Below are positions 32,968 to 40,564 of a stretch of 43,334 nt of DNA, piece by piece (the first letter of the stretch is position 1; each line of letters opens with the position of its first letter). This DNA is from an uncultured Collinsella sp. GTDB taxonomy: Bacteria; Actinomycetota; Coriobacteriia; Coriobacteriales; Coriobacteriaceae. Under the pieces are notes generated by a model, which had not been told where the DNA came from, made no database searches, and saw only the letters and a program-made list of their open reading frames with translations. The stretch is from the NCBI GenBank assembly GCA_902494935.1, contig CABUVH010000004.1:1-43334 (forward strand), written 5' to 3'. The translations under genes and the position numbers were made by a program.

Positions 32968-34389
32968 ATGACCAACCCCATGCAGTTCCCCGACGGCTTT
33001 GTGTTTGGCGGCGCCACCGCCGCTTACCAGGTTGAGGGCGAGACCCGCACGCACGGCAAGGGCAAAGTGCCCTGGGACGATTTCCTGGCTGCCCAGGGTC
33101 GCTTCTCCCCCGACCCCGCAAGCGATTTCTACAACAAGTACCCGGTCGATATCGACCTGTGCCAGCGCTTCGGCATCAACGGTATCCGCGTCTCCATCGC
33201 TTGGAGCCGCATCTTCCCCAACGGCACTGGCGAGATCAATCCCGAAGGTGTCGCCTTCTATCACGAGCTTTTCGCCACCTGCAATAAAGCCGGCGTTATC
33301 CCCTATGTCACGCTCGATCACTTTGATACGCCCGAGGCCTTTTACCAGAACGGCGGCGAGGGCTTCCTGACGCGCACGACGATCGACGCCTTTGTCGAGT
33401 ACGCCAAGTTCTGCTTTGCCGAGTTCACCGAGGTCAAACACTGGTTTACCTTTAACGAGATTCCCGCGACCGCCGAGGGCAGCTTTATCGTCGGCAACTG
33501 GCCGCACGGCGAGAAGTACCGCCTGGACAAGGCCTTCCAGCTCATGCACAACATGATGGTGGCCCACGCCAAGGCTGTCGTCGCCTTCCATGAGGGCGGC
33601 TTTGAGGGCGAGATCGGCATTGTCCAGAACCTGGAGCCCAAGTATCCCCTCGACCCCAACAACGCCGCCGACTGCGAGGCAGCTCGCATGGCCGACGTCA
33701 TCAACAACCGTTGGGTACTCGACGCCACCTTCCGCGGCCACTATGCAGCCGATACCATGGAGGCTGCGACCAAGCTGGCTCATATCGCCGGCGGTGAGCT
33801 CGACGTCCGCGACGAGGACATCGCCGTGCTGACCGCCGCGCTCCCCTACAACGATTGCCTGGGCGTAAACACCTACAAGTGCCAGTTCCTGCGTGCCGCC
33901 GAGGGCGAAAACGACATCAACCACAATGGCACCGGCGACAAGGGCTCCTCGCGCTGGTTCCTCAAGGGCGTGGGCGAGTCATGCGTGCGCGAAGGCGTAC
34001 CCACCACCGATTGGGACTGGATCATCTATCCCGAGGGCCTCTACGACCTGCTGCTTCGCATTAAGAACGATTACCCCAACTACAAGAAGATCTACATCAC
34101 CGAGAACGGCATGGGCTATAAGGACGACTTTGAGGACGGCTTTATCGACGACGCCCCTCGCATCGACTACATGCGTCAGCATCTCGCGTGGATCCTCAAG
34201 GCAATCGACGGCGGCGTGAACGTCGACGGCTACTTTGTGTGGTCGCTGCAGGACCAGTTCTCTTGGACCAACGGCTATAACAAGCGCTATGGCCTGTTCT
34301 ACATCGACTTTGAGACCCAGAAGCGTTATCCCAAGGCGAGCGCGTACTGGTACAAGAACGTCGCGGAGACCGGCCTGCTTATGGCCTAA
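32968..34389 (+). CDS. 6-phospho-beta-galactosidase, GH1 (module 3)
   Basis: 473 residues, LacG-like and close to the module 1 enzyme (shared FVFGGATAAYQVEG, GRFSPDPASDFYN and WSRIFPNGTGEINPEGV). The acid/base is Glu164 in FTFNE, the nucleophile Glu379 in ITENG, and the phosphate-binding segment SWTNGYNKRY. One oddity is LDHFDTPEAFYQNGGEGF, where the family has LHHFDTP and no two-residue insertion, so the entrance of the active site may differ. The ATG follows AAAGGATG. It is the second gene of the module 3 operon and ends at a strong terminator. Confidence 0.91.
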   Translation: MTNPMQFPDGFVFGGATAAYQVEGETRTHGKGKVPWDDFLAAQGRFSPDPASDFYNKYPVDIDLCQRFGINGIRVSIAWSRIFPNGTGEINPEGVAFYHELFATCNKAGVIPYVTLDHFDTPEAFYQNGGEGFLTRTTIDAFVEYAKFCFAEFTEVKHWFTFNEIPATAEGSFIVGNWPHGEKYRLDKAFQLMHNMMVAHAKAVVAFHEGGFEGEIGIVQNLEPKYPLDPNNAADCEAARMADVINNRWVLDATFRGHYAADTMEAATKLAHIAGGELDVRDEDIAVLTAALPYNDCLGVNTYKCQFLRAAEGENDINHNGTGDKGSSRWFLKGVGESCVREGVPTTDWDWIIYPEGLYDLLLRIKNDYPNYKKIYITENGMGYKDDFEDGFIDDAPRIDYMRQHLAWILKAIDGGVNVDGYFVWSLQDQFSWTNGYNKRYGLFYIDFETQKRYPKASAYWYKNVAETGLLMA

Positions 34390-34411
34390 CTTTTGCCGCA
34401 TACCCCCTGTC

Positions 34412-34460
34412 GGCCGCATGCGAATCCCTCAACGGGTTCGCATGCGGCCTTTTTGTTTTT
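34412..34460 (+). terminator. Terminator of module 3 operon
   Basis: A 13-bp perfect stem GGCCGCATGCGAA (34412-34424) with its complement (34437-34449), then TTTTTGTTTTT. Confidence 0.93.
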
Positions 34461-34480
34461 GGTGGGCCCGTGCGGACCGT

Positions 34481-34620
34481 TTATCTCGATCTGTAACATC
34501 TAGCAGGGATTTTCAATCCTAACTGTTATAGATTTAGACGAACGGGCGACCAGGGCTGAAAGATCTCAATCTGTAACACGTAGCCCACTTTCGACCGCCT
34601 ACCTGTTACAGATCAAGACC
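34481..34620. repeat. Pair of 60-bp palindromic elements (units G, H)
   Basis: Unit G (34481-34542) has loop AGGGATTTTCAATCC; unit H (34561-34620) has loop CCCACTTTCGACCG. The outer arms match units A-F. They lie just after the module 3 terminator. Confidence 0.83.
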
Positions 34621-34672
34621 ATAAGATAGTCAAATCCAAACTTTCCAAGCAGTTATGAACCATGGTTTCTAG

Positions 34673-34748
34673 TTTTCGGTATCACGAACATACTTTCGGT
34701 ATCATTTAATGATATTATGATATCGAAAGTATGTTCGTGATACCGAAA
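34673..34748. promoter_or_regulatory. Long near-perfect dyad at the fic promoter
   Basis: Arms of about 31 bp (34673-34704 and 34718-34748), core TCACGAACATACTTTCG, are inverted around 13 AT-rich bases with essentially one mismatch. The word TTTCGGTATCA is repeated within it. The right arm ends eight bases before the fic ATG. This is probably an operator pair for autoregulation, or a leader hairpin masking the start. Confidence 0.8.
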
Positions 34749-34756
34749 GGAGCCGC

Positions 34757-35989
34757 ATGCGCCAGTTCGATTACACCACAGTCCCAGCGGAACTCGAAGC
34801 AACTCCAATCACCAACCTCCTCCTCTCGATACGCGAGCATAAAGGCCGTCAGCTTGCTCTGAGTCAAGTCAAACCCGAGCTTCTATCGTCCCTAATGGAG
34901 GAGGCTAAGATCCAAAGCACCCGGTCCTCCAACGGACTTGAAGGAATTGTTACCACCCAAAAAAGACTCAAAGCGATCATGGCGTATTCCGCCAAGCCAA
35001 GCTCCCGCGCAGAGGAAGAAATTGCTGGATACCGAGATGTGCTGTCGCTTATTCACGAGCAACACGATTCCATTCCCGTAACGCCATCGGTCATTCTGCA
35101 GTTGCATCGTGACCTCATGGCGCACACGGCAATCTCGTATGGAGGCCATTGGAAAGATAGCGATAACGAAATCGTCTCCATTGACGATCAAGGAAATCGA
35201 TTTGTGCGCTTTAGGCCCCCTTCGGCCCTAGCAACCCCGGGACTTATTAAAGAAGCCTGCCAGTCCCTCAACGATGCTTTATCTCGCCAAGTTTGCGATC
35301 CCCTCCTTATATCGCTCCGCTTTATCTTCGATTTTGTTAGCATTCATCCCTTCAACGATGGCAATGGCAGGATGAGCCGGCTCCTTACAACGCTGCTGCT
35401 CGAAAAGACTGGATACGACGTTGCGCGTTACATCAGCATCGAACGACTTATTGAAGACAACAAAGCGCTTTACTACAACGCTCTCGCTGCAAGCTCCACT
35501 GGATGGAATGAAAATCAAAACACCGAAGTACCCTTTATCCGTTTCATGCTCGGAACAACCCTGGCCGCCTACCGACAGCTCGAGCAGCGTACCTTAATTG
35601 AATCAAGCACTCGTCCCATGTCGAAGCAAGCGCGCATCGCCGTTCTATTTCAACAGAGACCCGGCGTCATTAAGAAATCCGACATCCGATCCAACTGCCC
35701 CGATATCAGCGAGGTCACCGTTAAACGAACCCTCGGTCAGCTTGTTAGTTGCAGCGCAATCGAAAAAACAGGAGCGGGTCGTTCGACAGGCTACATACTC
35801 AAAGACGTCCATGCTCTAGAACTATTCTTGCAATCCACAATACCCGATAGCGAGGCCGCAATAACAAAAGAGGCTCCAAAGGATAAGCTCCTTGAACGTA
35901 TAAACCACGCCGAGGATGAAAGCAAAGAGGGGCTCTATGAAGACTATGATTCATTCTCAAGGGACATAAAGACGAAATACGGAGTCTAG
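34757..35989 (+). CDS. Fic-domain protein with N-terminal inhibitory helix and C-terminal winged helix
   Basis: 410 residues. The Fic motif is intact: HPFNDGNGRMSR near residue 200, with the catalytic His and phosphate-binding Asn-Gly-Arg, so AMP transfer to a protein hydroxyl is plausible. A class II inhibitory helix of the S-x-x-x-E-G type (SNGLEG) lies near residue 55. A C-terminal winged-helix-like segment (about 290-350, ARIAVLFQQRPGVIKKSDI and SEVTVKRTLGQLV) suggests DNA binding. A charged tail follows. The start follows GAAAGGAG. No antitoxin partner is adjacent. Codon use is AT-richer than the sugar genes, which suggests separate acquisition. Target unknown. Confidence 0.9.
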   Translation: MRQFDYTTVPAELEATPITNLLLSIREHKGRQLALSQVKPELLSSLMEEAKIQSTRSSNGLEGIVTTQKRLKAIMAYSAKPSSRAEEEIAGYRDVLSLIHEQHDSIPVTPSVILQLHRDLMAHTAISYGGHWKDSDNEIVSIDDQGNRFVRFRPPSALATPGLIKEACQSLNDALSRQVCDPLLISLRFIFDFVSIHPFNDGNGRMSRLLTTLLLEKTGYDVARYISIERLIEDNKALYYNALAASSTGWNENQNTEVPFIRFMLGTTLAAYRQLEQRTLIESSTRPMSKQARIAVLFQQRPGVIKKSDIRSNCPDISEVTVKRTLGQLVSCSAIEKTGAGRSTGYILKDVHALELFLQSTIPDSEAAITKEAPKDKLLERINHAEDESKEGLYEDYDSFSRDIKTKYGV

Positions 35990-36076
35990 TCATATCTCAG
36001 AATAGCCTCATCCTTGTTGCTCAAAGTTATTTGCGCGTCATTGTAAAGCGGTACCCCCGCGCCGGCAGGGGGGCAG

Positions 36077-36369
36077 ATGTATCGCCTGCCGATCCTGCTG
36101 GAGTCGGCAATCAGATAGCGCGTATCGACCTTGCTAAAGGTGAGCTGCTGGATGCGGCCCTCGTCCATGTTGGACGTGGACACGTCGCCGTCCAGAATAC
36201 CGTTGGCGCCGATAAACGCCGCATCGATGCCCAGCGCGCGCAGGGTATCCTCGGCCGTGGGCCCCACAAAGGCGGCGGTGCGGCGGCGGTACATGCCGCC
36301 CACCAGGCACAGCTCGCAATCCTCGCGCGCCTCGAGCAGGCTAAAGGCCGAAAGCGAATTGGTCACATA
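36077..36369 (-). pseudogene. Truncated copy of the LacR-like deoR gene
   Basis: This segment is close to the intact DeoR gene at 40565-41329 (roughly nine bases in ten by eye over about 275 bp, no indel seen). It covers only the middle of the sensor domain, from NSLSVF-like NSLSAF through DCELCLVGG, RRRTAAFVGPTAEDTLRALG and NGILDGDVSTSN to LIADSS. The DNA-binding domain is missing, and after SSRIGRR the frame runs into unrelated sequence ending at 35986. No promoter or ribosome binding site is apparent. It is probably a relic of duplication or recombination. Confidence 0.85.
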
Positions 36370-36460
36370 GATGGAAGGCAGTTTGTCGGTGACTCGGAGA
36401 GCGCCAATGCGATCTCACGACGGTTGCGCTCATTGTCTCAATTAGATACTCAACGAAATA

Positions 36461-36496
36461 CGGCCCCGCAGCTCAATAAGCTGCGGGGCCGTACCA
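36461..36496 (-). terminator. Terminator of the fourth PTS permease gene
   Basis: A 13-bp perfect stem CGGCCCCGCAGCT (36461-36473) with its complement (36479-36491), 33 bases beyond the stop, followed on the minus strand by TATTTCGTT. Confidence 0.85.
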
Positions 36497-36528
36497 TACA
36501 CCGACGAATCAACGACGAAGTGCATCCA

Positions 36529-38223
36529 CTATTTGGCCAGCTCCTGAACGATCCAGTCAATTGCACCTTCGGGATCGTTGGTAAGGTCGATATACTCCTT
36601 GCCCCTTGTGGTGAGCAGTTTAATTCCAAGGCGATCGGTATCGGCCTTCATAGCGTCATAGTACATGCGTGCCTGGGGTGCCAGAACAATCACGTTGTAC
36701 TGATCCATCGTCTCATAGTGGCTTCCGTACGCACCGGACTGAGAAACCAGATCGATACCCTTAGCAGCGGCACCTTCGCGAAGAGCATTTGCCAAGAGAG
36801 TCGAAGTGCCGGCACCCTGGCAAAGCACAAGCACGCGGATCTGCTCCGCCTTGTCCTTTACCGCCTCGAGAGCTTTTGCGACATTTTCCTGTGCGGCAAT
36901 AGCATCTGCATCCGAGTTTCCTGCAGTCTCCTTTGCAGACTCTTCCAAACAAAGCTGATGGTCATACGCCTTGCAGAACGGATAGTAAATCACAAAGTCA
37001 ACGACCAACAGCACTGCCATCAATACAAGAGAACGCAGATCGAGACCCGTGGTGAGGAATGCACCGATTGGGCCGGGAAGCGCCCACGGCATGGTATACA
37101 TGGGGGCGTTCATTCCAATGACGTCAATGAAAAATTTACCGATAATGGCGTTGACCATAGGAGCCACTAGGAAGGGCACGAACATATAGGGATTGAGAAC
37201 AATCGGCATACCGAAGATAACGGGCTCGTTAACTCCAAAAATCACCGGGATAATCGATGCCTTGCCCATGGCTTTTAGCTGCTTGGAGCGCATAAACATG
37301 ATCAGGATAATAGGAACGATGAACGTGCAGCCAGAACCGCCCAGACCGCCGATGAAGCTTGTAAAGTCCTGCGTGAGAGCAATTGACGGGTGTCCACCTG
37401 CTTGGAAAACCTCAAGATTGGTAACGGTATTGCCATAGAGCGCAGCATTGATCGGACTCATGACAACCGAAGCACCGTGGATACCCATAAATTGGAAAAG
37501 TGCGACGGCGCCTTCGATAAGCGCCATGCCAGGATAGGTGTCGACCGCGGAGAACAGCGGCGAGATGAGAGCGGATACCAAATTGGCGAACGGCACAGCA
37601 AGCAGCTTGCGGCTCGCAAGATCGATAAAAGCGCACGCAAGGATCGAAAACCCAAATGCAAAGATATCGCGAAAACTCTGCGCAATAGAGCCAGGGACCT
37701 CTTTGGGGAGCTTGATCGTCACATTATGGCTAATGCACACCTTATAGATATTAACGGTCAAGAATGCGGCTACGAACGCAGCGAGAAAACCCTTGGTTCC
37801 CATATAGCCGGTTTCAAAAACAGATGTATCTGCTCCGCCAATCGAGACAACATCGTTCGTCACCGATAGCAAGAGCATGCCGCACATGGCACAAACCATG
37901 CACGAGGTGGGGTTGAGAGATTTGCCCGAAGGCATGCGACGGTTCATCGACATTGCAAGTGAGCTCGCCGTGGTGCCGGCCACCATAATGCCAAGAAGCC
38001 CCATGGTATATGCATAGATTTTATTGAAGAAATCCAGCACCTCAGGCGGAAGCGTGATGCCTACATAGGCAGGGAGCGTCGAAAGAAGAAGGAACAGGCT
38101 CGAGAACAGCACAATTGGCATATTCGAGAGAAAGCCATCCTTGATCGCCACCAGATAAATGTTCCTCGAGATTTTGTCGAAGAGGGGCTGGTGTTTTTCA
38201 AGGAATTTGACGATAGCGTCCAT
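36529..38223 (-). CDS. Lactose/cellobiose-type PTS permease, IICB fusion (fourth copy)
   Basis: 564 residues. The IIC domain begins MDAIVKFLEKHQPLFDKISRNIYL and includes FMGIHGASVVMSPI and NEPVIFGMPIVLNP; the linker is shorter than in the module permeases (about 30 residues). The IIB phosphocysteine is Cys468 in VLVLCQGAGTSTLL. The substrate-site loops differ from the others (HGAS instead of HGPS, VIFGMP instead of LLFAAP), so a different sugar is likely. IIA is absent. The start is the ATG at 38223 behind AAAGGA. No glycosidase is adjacent. It is divergent from the 38580 gene and near a GntR regulator, probably one regulatory unit. Confidence 0.92.
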   Translation of the reverse strand: MDAIVKFLEKHQPLFDKISRNIYLVAIKDGFLSNMPIVLFSSLFLLLSTLPAYVGITLPPEVLDFFNKIYAYTMGLLGIMVAGTTASSLAMSMNRRMPSGKSLNPTSCMVCAMCGMLLLSVTNDVVSIGGADTSVFETGYMGTKGFLAAFVAAFLTVNIYKVCISHNVTIKLPKEVPGSIAQSFRDIFAFGFSILACAFIDLASRKLLAVPFANLVSALISPLFSAVDTYPGMALIEGAVALFQFMGIHGASVVMSPINAALYGNTVTNLEVFQAGGHPSIALTQDFTSFIGGLGGSGCTFIVPIILIMFMRSKQLKAMGKASIIPVIFGVNEPVIFGMPIVLNPYMFVPFLVAPMVNAIIGKFFIDVIGMNAPMYTMPWALPGPIGAFLTTGLDLRSLVLMAVLLVVDFVIYYPFCKAYDHQLCLEESAKETAGNSDADAIAAQENVAKALEAVKDKAEQIRVLVLCQGAGTSTLLANALREGAAAKGIDLVSQSGAYGSHYETMDQYNVIVLAPQARMYYDAMKADTDRLGIKLLTTRGKEYIDLTNDPEGAIDWIVQELAK

Positions 38224-38291
38224 AACACATCCTTTCATGATTCCCGGGCACGTAACGATTTATCCGGACTCAACCGTCGTCGTCCCCGTTT

Positions 38292-38315
38292 GTATCCACT
38301 TATGTAAGTGAATAC
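38292..38315. promoter_or_regulatory. 24-bp dyad upstream of the fourth PTS gene
   Basis: GTAT-x-CACTTA / TAAGTG-x-ATAC, with 10 of 12 positions symmetrical, about 70 bases before the permease start. It is a good candidate operator for the GntR-type regulator at 39555. No gene lies in 38224-38579. Confidence 0.6.
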
Positions 38316-38407
38316 GTTCTTGTGCGAAATGTAATATCATTTGCGCGATTTGTCATAACCAATTCTTTTTCCGCTTTGTCGATATGTCAAGAATTCAAAT
38401 ACTTATT

Positions 38408-38417
38408 CGGTGAACGG
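38408..38417 (-). promoter_or_regulatory. CCGTTCACCG motif, permease side
   Basis: CCGTTCACCG on the minus strand, pointing at the fourth permease gene, about 185 bases from its start. Confidence 0.55.
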
Positions 38418-38484
38418 TAGTTGATTAATATAAGGTTTTCCCAGCTAAATGATATTTTTTTCGAGCAGTACAATAAGTTTGCAA

Positions 38485-38494
38485 CCGTTCACCG
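38485..38494 (+). promoter_or_regulatory. CCGTTCACCG motif, 38580 side
   Basis: CCGTTCACCG on the plus strand, 86 bases before the 38580 gene. Together with the previous site it forms a divergent pair. Confidence 0.55.
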
Positions 38495-38515
38495 ATTGGA
38501 TATAACATATTGAAT

Positions 38516-38533
38516 ATATTGTTGTAACAATAT
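38516..38533. promoter_or_regulatory. 18-bp palindrome upstream of the 38580 gene
   Basis: ATATTGTT-GT-AACAATAT, with perfect 8-bp arms, 46 bases before the start codon in an AT-rich stretch; it could be an operator or part of the promoter. Confidence 0.5.
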
Positions 38534-38579
38534 TAGAGACAATGTCACAAGCCTGTCGTTCTAGTCAAAGGAAGTAACA

Positions 38580-39500
38580 ATGCCCAAACGATTACTGAAC
38601 ATGTCCGCATCCGATTTTGCCGCCACGTCACCCATGGATCTAAAGCAGGCAATTCTGGCTTCCGAGGGACGTACCATCATGGCGGAAAACGTACCCTCTT
38701 CCCAATTTCTCGGCGGCGTTACTAATGCCGAAATCGAACGTGCCGCAGGTGCCGACCTGCTTCTGTTTAACGCGCTCGATGTGTTCAATCCAGTTATTGC
38801 CGGTATTCCAGATGATCTCAATGAAAACCCGGTCACCTGGGTAAAGCGAGCATGCGGAAGGCCCATTGGCGTCAATCTGGAGCCAGTTGATAACGAGGCA
38901 GAGATGTCTGAATCCCGAACGGAAATCCCCATGGGTCGTCGCGTCTCTCCCAAGACCTTAGAAAAGGCTAACGAACTCGGATTTGATTTTATCTGCCTGA
39001 CGGGCAACCCTGGAACCGGCGTCTCCAACGATGCAATCGCCCATTCGATTAAACTCTCCAAAGAGCATTTCAATGGCCTGGTCATAGCCGGAAAAATGCA
39101 TGGAGCGGGCGTTGCGGAACCTGTCATGACGCTCGAAATTGCGCGCAAGTTTGTTGACCTCGGCGTCGATATCCTTCTCGTGCCAGCCCCCTACACCGTC
39201 CCTTGCTTCCAAGAAGCAGACCTGCGCGCCATCGTAGACTTTGTACGATCCCACAACGTAGGCAAGTCAATTGAAGAGAAGGTTCTCGTCATGGCGGCGA
39301 ACGGGACGAGTCAAGACTCCTGCGACAGCGAGACCATTAAGAAAATAGGCCTTGCAGCAAAAGCAGCCGGCGCTGACCTCCAACATATCGGGGACTCCAT
39401 GAACGGTATTTGCCTGCCCCAGAATATCTTCACGCTCGGACAAGCCCTTCGTGGATACAGGCATCAGATCGTCATGCTGAGCCGCTCTGTGATACGTTAA
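38580..39500 (+). CDS. Predicted TIM-barrel protein of unknown function linked to PTS
   Basis: 306 residues. Alternating beta/alpha pattern with short loops at the ends of predicted strands: RTIMAENVPSS, DLLLFNALDVFNP, RPIGVNLEP, DFICLTGNPGTGVSN, LVIAGKMHGAG, DILLVPAPYTVPC and LVMAANGTSQDS. This reads like a TIM barrel, perhaps related to phosphoenolpyruvate mutase-like or aldolase-like enzymes. The family cannot be named confidently. It would be cytosolic, with no signal peptide. It begins after AAAGGAAG, divergent from the fourth permease and followed by a GntR gene after 54 bases. The context suggests that it acts on the sugar phosphate delivered by that permease. Confidence 0.75.
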   Translation: MPKRLLNMSASDFAATSPMDLKQAILASEGRTIMAENVPSSQFLGGVTNAEIERAAGADLLLFNALDVFNPVIAGIPDDLNENPVTWVKRACGRPIGVNLEPVDNEAEMSESRTEIPMGRRVSPKTLEKANELGFDFICLTGNPGTGVSNDAIAHSIKLSKEHFNGLVIAGKMHGAGVAEPVMTLEIARKFVDLGVDILLVPAPYTVPCFQEADLRAIVDFVRSHNVGKSIEEKVLVMAANGTSQDSCDSETIKKIGLAAKAAGADLQHIGDSMNGICLPQNIFTLGQALRGYRHQIVMLSRSVIR

Positions 39501-39554
39501 GGTTACCTTGCCCACGTTACATCCCGACTGAGGCAACCATCAGGTATAACCAAC

Positions 39555-40292
39555 ATGCAAACTGAGGCTCTAATGCTCGATACACACGAAAAACGGCCAC
39601 TCTATTTACAGCTCACCGACGCGCTGCTCAAGCAGATCGTCGATGAATATCAAGCAGACGATAAACTTCCAACAGAAATGGAACTCTGCGACGAATACGC
39701 CGTAAGCAGAACAACCGTCCGACTTGCCATGAGTGAGCTGGAGCGTCGTGGAAGTATCTATCGAATCCAAGGTAAGGGATCGTTTGTTGCACCGAAACGC
39801 GTTAGCGAGCTCAATTCACTTTTAGACTTTGACTTTGCAAGCCATTGCGATGGCGTTGATCCGGATGCCATCACCAAACATTTCGGCGGCCTCACATCAG
39901 GTCGTCCAATTTCCGTAATGATGCTCCAACAATTTGGATGTCAAAGTCGCGATGAAATTCAGCGTCTTGAATTGACCTACGAACTTGAAGGCAGCTTCAT
40001 AGGCGCTGATACGTTCTTCATTTCAAAGTCGCGCGTTCCGAATAACCAGTTAGATTTTCAGGCATTTAGCAGAATCATGGACGACTTGTCCAAGTCTATC
40101 CAATCTGTTAGGGAAAGCTATAGAGCACGTCAGCTTAGCGATTCCGAAGCCAGTAATTATGGTGTTGCAAAACTTCCGGTCATCGAACTGACTCATTATG
40201 CTTACGACTCCGGAGGCAAACTAATCTCAATTGTCTGCCGCACCGTCTTAACTGGGCGGGTCCCTTATCAAAACTTTATTTTCAAGTCCTAA
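39555..40292 (+). CDS. GntR-family (HutC-type) transcriptional regulator
   Basis: 245 residues. The N-terminal GntR winged helix reads PLYLQLTDALLKQI, KLPTEMELCDEYAVSRTTVRLAMSELERRGSIYRIQGKGSFV (about 15-78), the textbook pattern. The C-terminal UTRA-type effector domain spans about 95-240 and includes IQRLELTYELEGSFIGADTFFISKSRVP. It probably senses a sugar phosphate. An ATG at 39573, with GAGG five bases before it, may be the true start. It lies directly downstream of the 38580 gene on the same strand and probably regulates that gene and the divergent permease. Confidence 0.88.
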   Translation: MQTEALMLDTHEKRPLYLQLTDALLKQIVDEYQADDKLPTEMELCDEYAVSRTTVRLAMSELERRGSIYRIQGKGSFVAPKRVSELNSLLDFDFASHCDGVDPDAITKHFGGLTSGRPISVMMLQQFGCQSRDEIQRLELTYELEGSFIGADTFFISKSRVPNNQLDFQAFSRIMDDLSKSIQSVRESYRARQLSDSEASNYGVAKLPVIELTHYAYDSGGKLISIVCRTVLTGRVPYQNFIFKS

Positions 40293-40305
40293 TGTTCTTT
40301 TTCTT

Positions 40306-40450
40306 TTGTCTCGATCTGTAACACGTAGCCGAGTTTTTAAGTCCTAACCGTTACAGATCGAGACAAACAAGGTAGACCACGCCGAATTTTCTCAATCTGT
40401 AACACTAAGATCGGTTTTGGACGTCTAGATGTCACAGGTTGAGACGATTT
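40306..40450. repeat. Pair of 60-bp palindromic elements (units I, J)
   Basis: Unit I (40306-40367) has loop CCGAGTTTTTAAGTCC; unit J (40389-40448) has loop TCGGTTTTGGACG and a more degenerate right arm. They lie between the convergent GntR and DeoR genes. Nothing recognisable occurs in 40451-40564. Confidence 0.83.
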
Positions 40451-40564
40451 GATAGTGGAGTCCTCATTTGCGCGTCATATCGCGTAGCGCTGACGCGCTG
40501 GTTTCCACAATGACAGGAGGTAAAAGTCCTCCCGCATCGCCCGTTGGCAATCCCGTAGCGCTAG

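Noticed and set aside
35986..36366. A separate 126-residue DeoR-like protein
   Set aside because: It lacks the DNA-binding domain, its last 28 residues are unrelated to the family, and it is clearly a fragment of the 40565 gene.
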